Below, in pieces: positions 17,513-25,874 of a stretch of DNA of 64,000 bases; the first letter of the stretch is position 1, and each line of letters opens with the position of its first letter. A model generated the notes under the pieces. The model was not told the DNA's origin, ran no database searches, and was given only the letters and a program-made list of their open reading frames with translations. Made by a program: the position numbers and the translations under genes. Source of the stretch: Oscillibacter ruminantium GH1 (GTDB lineage: Bacteria > Bacillota > Clostridia > Oscillospirales > Oscillospiraceae); contig NZ_DF158897.1 in assembly GCF_000307265.1 (NCBI RefSeq), positions 591,411 to 655,410 of the forward strand, in the 5' to 3' direction.

Positions 17513-19876
17513 TCAGTGGAAGATTCCGGTGATGGCGGACCACAGATCCTTGAACATCTGCCCAACCCGGCTCCAGAAAGTGCCCTTGTCCGCAGCTACC
17601 GCCGCTGTTTCGGTGTCCTCCTCGTCGGGGACCTTGATCTCCTGAGAACGAATCAGGACCTGAACGCTTTGAGGCGTGGGGTTTTGCAAGGAGGTCAGAG
17701 ACACCGGGCTGGCTGTGGAGTCCATGTTCAGCAAATTGTCCACGTCGCCGGTGTGCTCATGCCAAGTGTCGGTAATGATGCTGTCCAGATTTGATTTTGT
17801 GTCCTTAATGTCCTTGCTGGTGGCAAGGGCGGCGGCAGTCCGGCGCAAAGCGGAGGCCAGTCCTTCCAGCGTCTGCTTGGTTCCGGCATCCAGCTGCACA
17901 CCGGAGGTCTTTGCCAGATTCTCCGTGTCGGTAATCAGCTTTTCGGCGTTTCGGATGGAGCCGGCGGCAGTGACACTCAAATCCTCCAGCGTTTTCAACG
18001 TCTCTTGCAGCTTTGGCTCATAGGCATCCACCGCATTATGCAGATTTTGTACGTCGTCCAGCAGCTGAGATGCTTTTTTGGTTACTTTTTGGCTAACTCC
18101 GGCAATACCGGATACGTCCCCCATGACATTGGCAAGACTGCCCATCTCATCGCACACCCGGGCCAGTCCGCCCGCAAGGTTGGCTGTGGAGGTCGCCACA
18201 CTGCTCATGCTGTCACCCGCGGAGCTGACCGTGTCGTTCAGTCCGCCCATAGCTGCCAAAATCAGCTCCAGCGCGGCCTTGTCGCCGCGGGTGTAAACCT
18301 CCCACAAATTGTTCATCAGCGCGGCTTTTTCCGCATTTCCTGTCACCACGGTGCAAAACTGCTGAAACGTCTTGGGAGAAGTGTTGTCATAGGCTGTGCA
18401 CAGTGGGTTCAGTTTGTCGTAGGCAGCCAGCAGCTTGCCGGAGGAATCGATACTGTAAATCAGGTCGCGATTGCCTGAGGCGCAAGCATTTGCCATACCG
18501 GTGGCCTGTGTGTCTGGATAGCCCTGATTGACAAAAAAGCCCTTGTAAAAAACAGTTCTATTTCCGCCCGCCGCGGTGAGTCCATCATATGTATTGTGCA
18601 GACTTACCACTGTGTTCAGCGTATCCTGATTCAGCCCACTCTGAGAGGAACCCTGTCCGCCGGAGGAATCGGTGTTGATATCCAAAAGCGCGGTTTGCAG
18701 ACTTTTCAGGCTTCCTTGCAGTAAGCGCAACCGCCACATGACTTCCTGCGCATTGTCGGCGTTGTGTTCCAAGTTTTTCAGATCATTTTCAAGATCCGCC
18801 AGTTCCGTTTTCATGGAAACCGCCGTATTTACCAGCGTTTTTAGGGTTGCCTTGGAGTTTGTCAGCGTTTGGCTGGCGGCCTGAACCTGCTCCGCCATCG
18901 GATCAAGGAGAGCGGCGATGTTCTCAAAATCCATTTTGGAGGTGTCGATGCCGTCATAGATCGTGCCCTTTCCGGCGGAGATGATGCCCCGGGCCTTGTT
19001 CAACTGGTCAAGACCGCTGGCGCTGGCATAGAGACTGCCGGTCATGTTGCTTAGAGCGTCCAGCGTGGTGTCCAGACTCTTGTTCAGCTTTTCGTAATCA
19101 TCTTCCAGCTCATCCTTCCGGCTGCTTAGATCAGCGATCTGATCCAGCTGGGCCAATGTGGCCGGAACCATTAAAAATGTCATGCCGCCAAAGGAGAAGT
19201 CCTCCGCGCCCACCTCAATGGTGAAGTGCTGTTCCTCGCCCGGCAGGGCCAGAAATAGAACCATCCGCAGATTGCCCACCAGCTGAACCTGTGCGCCATC
19301 CGCCTTCAGGGAGAGAATGTCGTCCTGATTAAACAGGGCCATGGCCTCCAGCGTATAGTTGTTTTTTGCATAGTCACTGGCGGCTTCATTTGGAACGATA
19401 TCCAGATTAATGTCCACCACGCCGGTTTTTCCCGCCAAATCCTCTGCCTTTGTGGGAACGCCGTTGAGCAAATAGGACATGGAGATTGTCCACGGCAAAG
19501 CGGTGAAGGGAGCCGTGGTCTTTCCCTCAAAATAGAAGTGAGACGGTGTATTGCTTTCGTCAAATTGGAAGGTGGTGACGCCGTCGCGGCTGGTGGGAAG
19601 GGTGCCGTCGGTCAGGTTCACAACCTCGTCATAGACACCATAATCCGTGAGCGTCGTGACGCCGTTGAGTGCGTAGCTTTTCACCACGCTGCCCTCCGTC
19701 AGGTTGCCATAGTAGTCCAGTGTGGCATAATACGCCTCGTCATAAGTAGGGGTTACGCCGTTGCCAATCGGCTCCGCCGCCCAGACGGGAACGACGGACA
19801 TCGGCACTGCTGCCGCCAACAGCAGCGCAAATGCGCGGGTAATCCGGGAGGCGCGGAAGCGGGGTTTCTGAACCAT
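17513..19876 (-). CDS. Secreted coiled-coil protein paired with MMPL exporter
   Basis: The 787-residue protein starts at ATG 19876 behind GAGAGGAG and has a signal peptide (hydrophobic AFALLLAAAVPMSVVPVWA, cut near AEP). The N-terminal third is beta-rich; about 260-700 is rich in Leu/Ala/Asp heptads predicted to form long coiled coils, like the extracellular part of YhgE/Pip-type and RND-accessory proteins. The C-terminus is amphipathic (FWSRVGQMFKDLWSAITGIF). Firmicutes often pair such a protein with an MMPL transporter, so it probably acts as the exported or periplasm-equivalent partner. No enzyme motif is visible. Confidence 0.75.
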   Translation of the reverse strand: MVQKPRFRASRITRAFALLLAAAVPMSVVPVWAAEPIGNGVTPTYDEAYYATLDYYGNLTEGSVVKSYALNGVTTLTDYGVYDEVVNLTDGTLPTSRDGVTTFQFDESNTPSHFYFEGKTTAPFTALPWTISMSYLLNGVPTKAEDLAGKTGVVDINLDIVPNEAASDYAKNNYTLEAMALFNQDDILSLKADGAQVQLVGNLRMVLFLALPGEEQHFTIEVGAEDFSFGGMTFLMVPATLAQLDQIADLSSRKDELEDDYEKLNKSLDTTLDALSNMTGSLYASASGLDQLNKARGIISAGKGTIYDGIDTSKMDFENIAALLDPMAEQVQAASQTLTNSKATLKTLVNTAVSMKTELADLENDLKNLEHNADNAQEVMWRLRLLQGSLKSLQTALLDINTDSSGGQGSSQSGLNQDTLNTVVSLHNTYDGLTAAGGNRTVFYKGFFVNQGYPDTQATGMANACASGNRDLIYSIDSSGKLLAAYDKLNPLCTAYDNTSPKTFQQFCTVVTGNAEKAALMNNLWEVYTRGDKAALELILAAMGGLNDTVSSAGDSMSSVATSTANLAGGLARVCDEMGSLANVMGDVSGIAGVSQKVTKKASQLLDDVQNLHNAVDAYEPKLQETLKTLEDLSVTAAGSIRNAEKLITDTENLAKTSGVQLDAGTKQTLEGLASALRRTAAALATSKDIKDTKSNLDSIITDTWHEHTGDVDNLLNMDSTASPVSLTSLQNPTPQSVQVLIRSQEIKVPDEEDTETAAVAADKGTFWSRVGQMFKDLWSAITGIFH

Positions 19877-20190
19877 GAAAATGCTCCTCTCAATTATAGA
19901 CAATTGTTCGCTAATGTATGAATGTCAATTTATTACTAGAGAGGATTATAGTCTGCGCGGTGGAAAAATGCAAGAGTGTTTCTGAAAAATAATCAACAAA
20001 AATTGATTAATAAAATTTTGTTGATTTCTGAACACAACCGGGATATAATACCCAAAGAACGGCTATAAAGGTATTTGACCGATGCACAGGTTGCTAAGGC
20101 AGTCTGAAATGCACTGCGGCGCGTCAACTTTTGTGCAAAAGTATTTGCGGTCGGATTGCGGGATTTAGCTGGAGTGAAAGGGGCAAGAAA
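19877..20190. promoter_or_regulatory. Divergent control region of export operon and tetR
   Basis: The 314-bp gap holds back-to-back promoters: minus-strand TTGCAT-17-TATAAT (19973-19945) and plus-strand TTGATT-17-TATAAT (20021-20049). Between them lies the inverted repeat described separately. Both transcripts can thus be blocked by one TetR dimer. Confidence 0.7.
19991..20026. promoter_or_regulatory. Inverted repeat, probable TetR-type operator
   Basis: The arms AATCAACAAAA and TTTTGTTGATT are exact complements separated by about 14 AT-rich bases. The right arm overlaps the -35 of the regulator promoter, the place expected for autoregulation. Confidence 0.6.
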
Positions 20191-20814
20191 ATGACCGAAA
20201 AGCTGGAGGACCGGCGATCACGGCGTTCGCAAAAGCTGCTGAAGCAGGGATTGCTGGAGCTCATGCGGGAAAAAAAGTTTTCCGCGATTTCTGTTCGGGA
20301 TGTGACGGAGCGGGCAGACATGAACCGGGGGACATTCTACCTCCATTATCCGGATACCACCGCACTGCTTCAAAGTGTGGAAGCGGACATGCTGGCAGAG
20401 GCGCAGATGCTGATCGATGCGCATATGGCAGAGTTTGAAATGGACGGCTCCCTGCGGCCGGTGTTCAAACCGATTCTGGACTACATCGTGGAGCACCGCC
20501 CGGAGTTTGAGGCACTGTTTGCCAACAATTCCACCAGTAATTTTACGGACAGTCTACAGGAGTTGATACACCGGAACGGTGTCAGTCTGGTGCAGGCGAA
20601 GTTCCACGGGGTATCTCCTACCCGAATGGATTATTTGATCAGTTTTGTTGGGTACGGGTTGATCGGTCTGATTAAAACATGGTTTGATCAGGATATGGTT
20701 TTACCCCGGGAGGAGTTGGTTCAACAGGCGGACCGATTGGTGAACGGTGCGGCGAAAGAAGCGCTTTTTGCCGCGGACGAAAAAAGGACGACGTCTGAAA
20801 ACGCCGCTTTATAG
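20191..20814 (+). CDS. TetR/AcrR family regulator
   Basis: This 207-residue protein has the TetR HTH at the N-terminus: FSAISVRDVTERADMNRGTF followed by YLHYPDTTALL, and a helical ligand/dimer domain behind it (TetR_C_7-like). ATG 20191 follows a GAAAGGGGC site. It is transcribed away from the MMPL export operon and shares its control region, so it is very likely the operon's repressor and responds to an exported compound or membrane stress. Confidence 0.92.
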   Translation: MTEKLEDRRSRRSQKLLKQGLLELMREKKFSAISVRDVTERADMNRGTFYLHYPDTTALLQSVEADMLAEAQMLIDAHMAEFEMDGSLRPVFKPILDYIVEHRPEFEALFANNSTSNFTDSLQELIHRNGVSLVQAKFHGVSPTRMDYLISFVGYGLIGLIKTWFDQDMVLPREELVQQADRLVNGAAKEALFAADEKRTTSENAAL

Positions 20815-20815
20815 G

Positions 20816-20849
20816 AAAAGGGGGGACGGCATGAACGTCTCCCTTTTTT
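20816..20849 (+). terminator. tetR terminator
   Basis: AAAGGGGGGACG/CGTCTCCCTTTTTT stem-loop immediately after the regulator stop. Confidence 0.85.
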
Positions 20850-21058
20850 GCAGTTAAATTTCAAATTTTTGTGGCAAGGCGGCGATTATCTGAAAATCTG
20901 CGGTTGGGGAGCGCAAAAACCTTGATTTTTTCTTTTTGCATAAAATGTGCGCCTCGGCACAGACTATCTGCGGCGAAAGCCAAAGGATTGCCGATTTTAC
21001 CGACAAACCGATCAAACCGGCAGTCCTTCAAAACTCTTTTCATTAGGAGGCCTTTTTT

Positions 21059-21250
21059 ATGACGAAGGATTGCACCAATGGCGGCTGCGAATGCACCCCC
21101 AATACCAGCGTGAAATGCACGGTCAATAACTGCGCCCATCACTGTCAGGACAATCAGTTCTGCGGACTGAACACCATCACCGTGGGCACTCACGAGGCGA
21201 ATCCCACCGAGTGCAAGTGCACCGACTGCGAGAGCTTCAAGCTGAAGTAA
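21059..21250 (+). CDS. DUF1540 cysteine-rich small protein
   Basis: A 63-residue protein with nine cysteines, containing CTVNNCAHHCQDNQFCGL and a closing CKCTDCESFKLK, the DUF1540 pattern found in many Clostridia and Bacilli, sometimes in spores. The cysteine set suggests metal binding. ATG 21059 has an ideal AGGAGG eight bases upstream. It stands alone between two terminators. The function is not known. Confidence 0.88.
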   Translation: MTKDCTNGGCECTPNTSVKCTVNNCAHHCQDNQFCGLNTITVGTHEANPTECKCTDCESFKLK

Positions 21251-21359
21251 GGTAACCCTCCTCCGAACACGATCCAAAATCCTGCGGTCCAACCGCGAAA
21301 TTCCCGGAGGCATTGTCTCCGGGAATACATATAATTTCTGAGGGACAGGAGGAATCGGA

Positions 21360-21710
21360 ATGAATGAAAAGTGGCAGGCGCGAATTGCCGGGGCGGGCGC
21401 GGGACTGGCAAACGGGTTGTTCGGCGGCGGCGGAGGCATGGTGTTTATTCCGGTGATGAGCCGGTCCAAGTTGAGACAGCAAAAGCTGTATGCCACCTGC
21501 GTGGGTGTAATTTTTCCCATCTGCGCGGTATCGGCGGCCATTTATTTCTGGAGAGCGGAGTTGTCAATCCAAACGGCGCTGCCTTATTTACTGGGAGGCT
21601 TGGCCGGGGGGCTTGTGGGCGGAAAGCTGTATGGAAAAGTGTCCGCCAAGTGGCTGAAATGGATTTTCGCCGCATTTCTCTTTTATGGGGGAGTGAAGTA
21701 CCTATTGTGA
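21360..21710 (+). CDS. TSUP (TauE/SafE) permease, N-terminal half as separate gene
   Basis: The 116-residue product has four membrane segments and the glycine-rich GLANGLFGGGGGMVFIPVM signature of TSUP sulfite/sulfonate exporters, which are normally about 250 residues in one chain. The next gene overlaps it (GTGA) and supplies a second, related four-helix half. Together they would make one full-length transporter as a heterodimer. Substrate is unknown; sulfur oxyanions are the usual cargo. Confidence 0.85.
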   Translation: MNEKWQARIAGAGAGLANGLFGGGGGMVFIPVMSRSKLRQQKLYATCVGVIFPICAVSAAIYFWRAELSIQTALPYLLGGLAGGLVGGKLYGKVSAKWLKWIFAAFLFYGGVKYLL

Positions 21711-22111
21711 ATTGGTTGCTGCCGTTTCTCTGCGGACTGGGTACCAGCATCCTCTCTGCTTGGGGCGTGGGGGGAGGAACGCTGCTGTTGTTGGTAATGA
21801 CGCTGTTTCTCGGCGTGGATCAGCGAACGGCGCAGGGGATTAACCTGTTGTTTTTTTTACCCACCGCAGCCGCGGCGCTGGTATTTCACTGGAAAAACGG
21901 TTTTTTGGACAAGCCCACATTGAAAAGTGCAGTTCCCTGGGCGCTGATTTTTGCGTTGGCGGGGGCATGGGTTGCCACAGCGGTGGACGTGGAGCTTTTG
22001 CGCAAACCCTTTGGCATCTATCTGCTGGCATCCGGCATTATGATGCTGTGGCCGAAAAAGAAAAAACCGGATTCGGCCTCATCTGACGAAGATTCCAAGC
22101 CGGACGAATAA
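21707..22111 (+). CDS. TSUP (TauE/SafE) permease, second half as separate gene
   Basis: Start GTG 21707 overlaps the TGA of the first half by four bases, so translation is coupled. The 134-residue product has four helices with a matching LSAWGVGGGTLLLLVMTLFL signature and AQGINLLFFLPTAAAA, then a charged C-terminal tail (SASSDEDSKPDE). The two halves resemble each other, reflecting the internal repeat of TSUP proteins. The GTG start and length agree with a dedicated second gene, not a recent frameshift. Confidence 0.85.
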   Translation: MNWLLPFLCGLGTSILSAWGVGGGTLLLLVMTLFLGVDQRTAQGINLLFFLPTAAAALVFHWKNGFLDKPTLKSAVPWALIFALAGAWVATAVDVELLRKPFGIYLLASGIMMLWPKKKKPDSASSDEDSKPDE

Positions 22112-22269
22112 TACCAGCCTGAAAAAAGTTGCAAAAAAAACAAATGGCTTTGCCATGCGTGCCGCGCCATAGAACGGCTGCTGTTGAAACCACGCTGTCT
22201 GATATTGCTGGTGTGGCTAAGGCTTGCGTATCATCCTTATCAAAAACAAGTTTACCCGTTAAGACAGTA

Positions 22270-22301
22270 AAAATCCCCGCTCTTTTTTGAGCGGGGATTC
22301 T
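22270..22301. terminator. Bidirectional terminator
   Basis: AATCCCCGCTC/GAGCGGGGATT stem with a T6 loop lies between convergent TSUP and tail-like genes. Confidence 0.75.
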
Positions 22302-22313
22302 TGCATTCGTATT

Positions 22314-22496
22314 TTATTGTGTAGAAGTCTCGCTGTCAGGCTTTGTTCCTGATGCCGCCTCGCCGCCAGCGGTGGCCGTCTCGTCGGCTGCGCTCTGCCC
22401 GCCGTCCTGCGGGACGGCGAAATAATCATCAGGAACTTCGCGGCTCTCCAGCGTCTGAGTGCCGTTTGCTAAAATGTTCAATACGGTAATGGTCAT
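22314..22496 (-). CDS. Small protein of unknown function, coupled to tail-like gene
   Basis: A 60-residue acidic protein: a short ordered start (MTITVLNILANGTQTLESRE) and a disordered Ala/Gly/Thr/Ser/Glu tail. Its ATG overlaps the TGA of the tail-like gene (ATGA), so the two are translationally coupled. I do not recognise it; similar small genes follow tail-fibre-type genes in phages and domesticated particles. Confidence 0.65.
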   Translation of the reverse strand: MTITVLNILANGTQTLESREVPDDYFAVPQDGGQSAADETATAGGEAASGTKPDSETSTQ

Positions 22497-23203
22497 GCTC
22501 TCACCCCCAGAATATCAATTTTGCAGCCTGCCGCCAGACCATACTGGCTGATAAAATTCATAGTGGTGAAGCTGCTGCGCAGCTGGTCGGTGTTGCAACT
22601 GGTCAGAGTGTTAAAGAAATATTGATATCCATTTAAGATGTTCATGCCGTTCCACAGGGCGCTAATGCCCCGGTTACCGCGTGGAATTTGACAGGAAAAC
22701 GACACGCCGACGCGGTCAACCAGCAGCGTTATCAGCGCTGTTCCCGCGGTTCCGCCGGAGGTATACACGCTGCCGGAATTGTTGTTCAGCCGCACCGGAA
22801 TATACTGATAATTGTAGTTGACACCGGCGGGAGGCGCTGTAAGCGTCAGGCGCATGTAGATCAGAATATCGCCATAGTTTTCCCAGTCAATTCCCGCAAG
22901 ACTCAAATCAATTTGATTTGCGTCCACGGAGGTCGTGACGCTGCGCAGCAGCACCAGCGGACAAGCGTCCCGCGCCGCCTGCACCGCCGCCGTGCGCGCG
23001 GCAATTTCTGCATCGTCTGCCGCTGTGCGCGCGGCAACTTCTGCGGCGTCCGCTGCTGCCCGCGCCGCCGCCTCTGCTGCCACCGCATCTGCGCTGGCTT
23101 TCAGAGCCGCGTCCACTTTGCTGTTGTCGCCGTTAAAATCCGCCATGAGGATGCGATCGGTTTTCTCCCATTGGTTTAATTGATAATTTGTTGTTTGCTG
23201 CAA
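22493..23203 (-). CDS. Phage tail-like structural protein, orphan
   Basis: The 236-residue protein begins MQQTTNYQLNQWEKTDRILM and MADFNGDNSKVDAAL, an opening frequent in tail/base-plate-type proteins of Clostridia prophages. Residues 35-78 form an Ala-rich coiled coil with repeated AARTAAD units, and the C-terminal half is a beta-rich, receptor-binding-like domain. No capsid, tail-tube or lysis genes are nearby, so this is an orphan or domesticated gene. The strand's leader is the unassigned gap at 23,204-23,567. Confidence 0.6.
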   Translation of the reverse strand: MQQTTNYQLNQWEKTDRILMADFNGDNSKVDAALKASADAVAAEAAARAAADAAEVAARTAADDAEIAARTAAVQAARDACPLVLLRSVTTSVDANQIDLSLAGIDWENYGDILIYMRLTLTAPPAGVNYNYQYIPVRLNNNSGSVYTSGGTAGTALITLLVDRVGVSFSCQIPRGNRGISALWNGMNILNGYQYFFNTLTSCNTDQLRSSFTTMNFISQYGLAAGCKIDILGVRA

Positions 23204-23567
23204 AAGAGATCCCTCTTTTCATTTTATTTTGTTTTGTGTCTTGCCGTAAATGACGGCAGGCGCGGGTTTGACTGCCGCAGGCTGAAATGTGACGCTATCC
23301 TTACCTGAATTTTGATGGAAAGATGTACGGAAGCATACACCTCCAAAATTTTTTTGCTGGTTGTGTGAGGGAAGAGGCCGTAGAAACACGTACCGTCACG
23401 ATGGGGTTGGCCTCTGCATGTAGGCAAAGTCCACAGAAGGGGGACAGTCGAAAAAAACAGCCCGCAAAGTTTGTGGAAAACCCATATGTGCTTTTTGCTT
23501 TTTTATGCTATAATGTAGAAGAACAGTCTAAAAAGTGGAAAATGAAAGAAAAAACAGGGGGCGGAAT
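23204..23567. other. Gap between divergent tail-like and reductase genes
   Basis: No gene is evident. A GAGGCC...GGCCTC pairing at about 23,373-23,416 could fold in RNA. An extended -10 (TGC-TATAAT, about 23,508-23,516) with poor -35 faces the reductase gene. Confidence 0.5.
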
Positions 23568-24161
23568 ATGAAAATCTGCATTTTGCAGGGGAGCCCGCGG
23601 GAAAACGGAAATACCGCCGCTGTGCTGAAGCCATTTACGCGGCGGATGGAGGAACGGGGACATACCTGCGAAACGATTCGATTGCACGGCAAGGTGCTGA
23701 ACCCGTGTCTGGCCTGTCGGGCGTGCCAAAAGGACTGGACGATTTTTGGCTGTGTGCAGAAAGATGATATGCAGGAGATTTTTGACGCCGTCCGCGCCGC
23801 AGATCTTTTGGTTCTGGCAACGCCCATCTACGCTTGGTACTGCACCCCGCCCATGAAGTCGGCTTTGGATCGGCTGGTGTACGGCATGAACAAGTATTAC
23901 GGCGAAGAAAAAGGGCCGTCGCTGTGGGCGGGAAAGCCGCTGGCACTGGTGACGACCTGCGGCTATCCGCCGGAAAAGGGGGCCGACCTGTGGGAGACAG
24001 GAATGCGCCGCTATTGCAGGCACTCTCAGCTTGAATATCTGGGGATGCTGGCGGAGCGGCATTTGGGTTATGATACGGTGTTTATGGATCAGGATAAGGA
24101 AGTCCGGGCTGTTGCGTTTGCTGACGAGCTTTGCGATCAAATCGAAAAGAATTCTCGATAA
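23568..24161 (+). CDS. Flavodoxin-fold NAD(P)H-dependent oxidoreductase
   Basis: The 197-residue protein has the FMN phosphate loop GSPRENGNTAAVL (8-20) and the iron-sulfur-flavoprotein/FMN reductase signature ATPIYAWYCTPPMKSALDR (about 84-102). A CLACRACQKD motif (about 44-53) may bind a cluster or form redox thiols as in ISF-type flavoproteins. ATG 23568 follows AGGGGGCGG. It precedes the rubrerythrin-rubredoxin pair, so a role in reductive oxidant detoxification is plausible. Confidence 0.88.
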   Translation: MKICILQGSPRENGNTAAVLKPFTRRMEERGHTCETIRLHGKVLNPCLACRACQKDWTIFGCVQKDDMQEIFDAVRAADLLVLATPIYAWYCTPPMKSALDRLVYGMNKYYGEEKGPSLWAGKPLALVTTCGYPPEKGADLWETGMRRYCRHSQLEYLGMLAERHLGYDTVFMDQDKEVRAVAFADELCDQIEKNSR

Positions 24162-24177
24162 GTTGCATATGCAACTT
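24160..24177. promoter_or_regulatory. Perfect 18-bp palindrome upstream of rubrerythrin
   Basis: AAGTTGCATATGCAACTT is fully self-complementary, overlaps the stop of the reductase gene and touches the -35 (24176-24181) of the next promoter. It is a likely operator for an unidentified dimeric regulator. Confidence 0.6.
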
Positions 24178-24203
24178 GCAGCATGCGCGTATTCGTATAT
24201 ACT
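24176..24203 (+). promoter_or_regulatory. Promoter of rubrerythrin-rubredoxin pair
   Basis: -35 TTGCAG, 16-base spacer, -10 TATACT; the start codon lies 69 bases further on. The palindrome overlaps its -35. Confidence 0.6.
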
Positions 24204-24271
24204 CATATCATAAACAAAAGGCAACACAATCTAATTCGGATTGAAAATAAAATTAACAGGAGGAAATAATT

Positions 24272-24841
24272 ATGAAAAAGTGGGTTTGCTCTGTTTGCGG
24301 TTATGTTTGGGAAGGCGAAAATCCCCCTGAGAAGTGTCCTCAGTGCGGCGTCCCCGGCTCCAAGTTTACCGAGCAGAAGGGTGAGATGCTCTGGGCTGCC
24401 GAGCATGTGATCGGCGTTGGCAAGTCCTTCGGTGCGGATGTTCCCGAGGATGTGCAGAAGGAGATCATTGACGGGCTGCGTGCAAACTTCTCCGGCGAGT
24501 GCACCGAGGTTGGCATGTATCTGGCCATGTCCCGCGCCGCTTATCGCGAGGGCTATCCCGAGATCGGTGATTACTGGCACAAGGCCGGCCTTGAAGAGGC
24601 GGAGCACGCCGCCAAGTTCGCGGAGCTTCTGGGCGAGGTTGTGAGCGATTCCTCCAAGAAGAATCTGGAGGCACGTGTCGAGGCCGAAAATGGCGCCACC
24701 ATGGGCAAGTTTGAGCTGGCGAAGCTGGCCAAGAAGTATAATCTGGACGCCATCCACGACACCGTTCACGAGATGGCCCGCGACGAGGCCCGCCACGGCA
24801 AGGCCTTCGCCGGTCTGCTGGCCCGTTATTTCGGTAAGTAA
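24272..24841 (+). CDS. Reverse rubrerythrin (N-terminal rubredoxin domain)
   Basis: This 189-residue protein places the rubredoxin domain first ([21 protein letters not shown]) and the di-iron four-helix domain second, with ligand motifs [20 protein letters not shown] and DEARHGKAF. This order defines reverse rubrerythrins, which reduce hydrogen peroxide and oxygen with electrons from NADH through rubredoxin-type partners in anaerobes. ATG 24272 follows AGGAGG. A rubredoxin gene follows by 13 bp, the probable electron donor, and a palindrome sits at the promoter. Confidence 0.95.
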   Translation: MKKWVCSVCGYVWEGENPPEKCPQCGVPGSKFTEQKGEMLWAAEHVIGVGKSFGADVPEDVQKEIIDGLRANFSGECTEVGMYLAMSRAAYREGYPEIGDYWHKAGLEEAEHAAKFAELLGEVVSDSSKKNLEARVEAENGATMGKFELAKLAKKYNLDAIHDTVHEMARDEARHGKAFAGLLARYFGK

Positions 24842-24854
24842 GAGAGGAGCGCGT

Positions 24855-25016
24855 ATGAAAAAGTACGTCTGTGATCTTTGCGGCTGGGAATACGATGAGG
24901 CCGTTGGCGATTCCGAGCATGGGATTGCCCCCGGTACCAAGTGGGAAGATCTTCCCGCAGACTTTGAGTGTCCCTTGTGCGGCGCGAAGAAGGACCAATT
25001 CTCCGTTCAGGAATAA
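24855..25016 (+). CDS. Rubredoxin
   Basis: The 53-residue protein carries both rubredoxin knuckles, CDLCGWEYD (6-14) and CPLCGAKKD (39-47), around [15 protein letters not shown]; length is standard. It binds one iron with four cysteines and passes electrons in the cytoplasm. ATG 24855 follows GAGAGGAG and the gene is in an operon with reverse rubrerythrin, its likely partner. Confidence 0.96.
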   Translation: MKKYVCDLCGWEYDEAVGDSEHGIAPGTKWEDLPADFECPLCGAKKDQFSVQE

Positions 25017-25024
25017 TGGTTAGA

Positions 25025-25068
25025 ACATGCGGCTTGCGAGAAATCGCAAGCCGCATGTCTGTCTTTTT
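25025..25068 (+). terminator. Terminator of rubrerythrin-rubredoxin operon
   Basis: A 15-bp perfect stem (ACATGCGGCTTGCGA) with GAAA tetraloop, followed by CTGTCTTTTT. Confidence 0.9.
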
Positions 25069-25217
25069 ATAAATTTTTAATAGACGCGCGGATAGGCGCG
25101 TGGATATGCGGCCGTGAAAAAGCGAAGGATTTTCCATGGTATTTCCGTTGAATGTGCGCTTGCGCCGAGGGACGGAACATGATAGAATTCTTCAGAATGG
25201 AAGCAAGGGGGATTTTT

Positions 25218-25874
25218 ATGTATCACGTTATCTTATTTGATCTGGACGGAACGCTGACGGATTCCAAGGAGGGCATTTTGAACTGCCTGCGTTATGCGTT
25301 TCAAAAGTTGGGACAGCCCGTGCCGGATGAGGCGACGCTGTTAAAGTTTATCGGTCCTCCATTGCAGGATACCTTTATGGAATTGGGGGGCCTTTCGAAA
25401 GAACAGGCGATGGCGGGTGTTGAGGCGTTCCGGGAACGCTATGAGCCGATTGGAAAATTGGAGAACGCGGCCGCGCCGGGACTGCCGGAGCTGTGCGCCC
25501 GGCTCAAAGAGGCGGGGTATACGCTGGCGCTGTCTTCTTCTAAACCGGAGCATCTTTGTCTGGACATCTGCGAGCGTTTTGGCTACGCGCCCTCCCTGAC
25601 GGCCATTGTGGGAAGTCCGCTTCATGGCGATCACACAAAAGCCGACGTGATCCGCGATACGCTTGGCCGCCTCGGGCTGACCGACGCGGATAAGCCTTCC
25701 ATCTTGATGGTGGGCGACCGCAAATATGACGTGCTGGGCGCGAAAGAGTGCGGCATCGACTGCGTTGGCGTGGAGTTCTTTGGCTATGCATCCCCCGGCG
25801 AACTGTGGGATGCCGGTGCGGTGGCGGTGGTGCAGACCGCAGTGGAACTGGAGAGCTACATACGCAGTCATTGA
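25218..25874 (+). CDS. HAD hydrolase, phosphoglycolate phosphatase-like
   Basis: The 218-residue protein shows all HAD motifs: nucleophile FDLDGTLTD (6-14), LSSSKP (motif II), the lysine region HTKADVIRDTL and the acidic MVGDRKYDVLGA. The N-terminal cap (GPPLQDTFMELGG) fits the Gph/YsbA (5'-nucleotidase or phosphoglycolate phosphatase) subgroup. ATG 25218 follows AGGGGG; the upstream ATG codons lack a ribosome site. Monocistronic with its own terminator. The real substrate is unclear, as in most of this subfamily. Confidence 0.9.
   Translation: MYHVILFDLDGTLTDSKEGILNCLRYAFQKLGQPVPDEATLLKFIGPPLQDTFMELGGLSKEQAMAGVEAFRERYEPIGKLENAAAPGLPELCARLKEAGYTLALSSSKPEHLCLDICERFGYAPSLTAIVGSPLHGDHTKADVIRDTLGRLGLTDADKPSILMVGDRKYDVLGAKECGIDCVGVEFFGYASPGELWDAGAVAVVQTAVELESYIRSH

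Noticed and set aside
22314-23203. A complete prophage at the tail-like gene
   Set aside because: Neighbours on both sides are ordinary chromosomal genes with backbone composition; only the two genes are phage-like.
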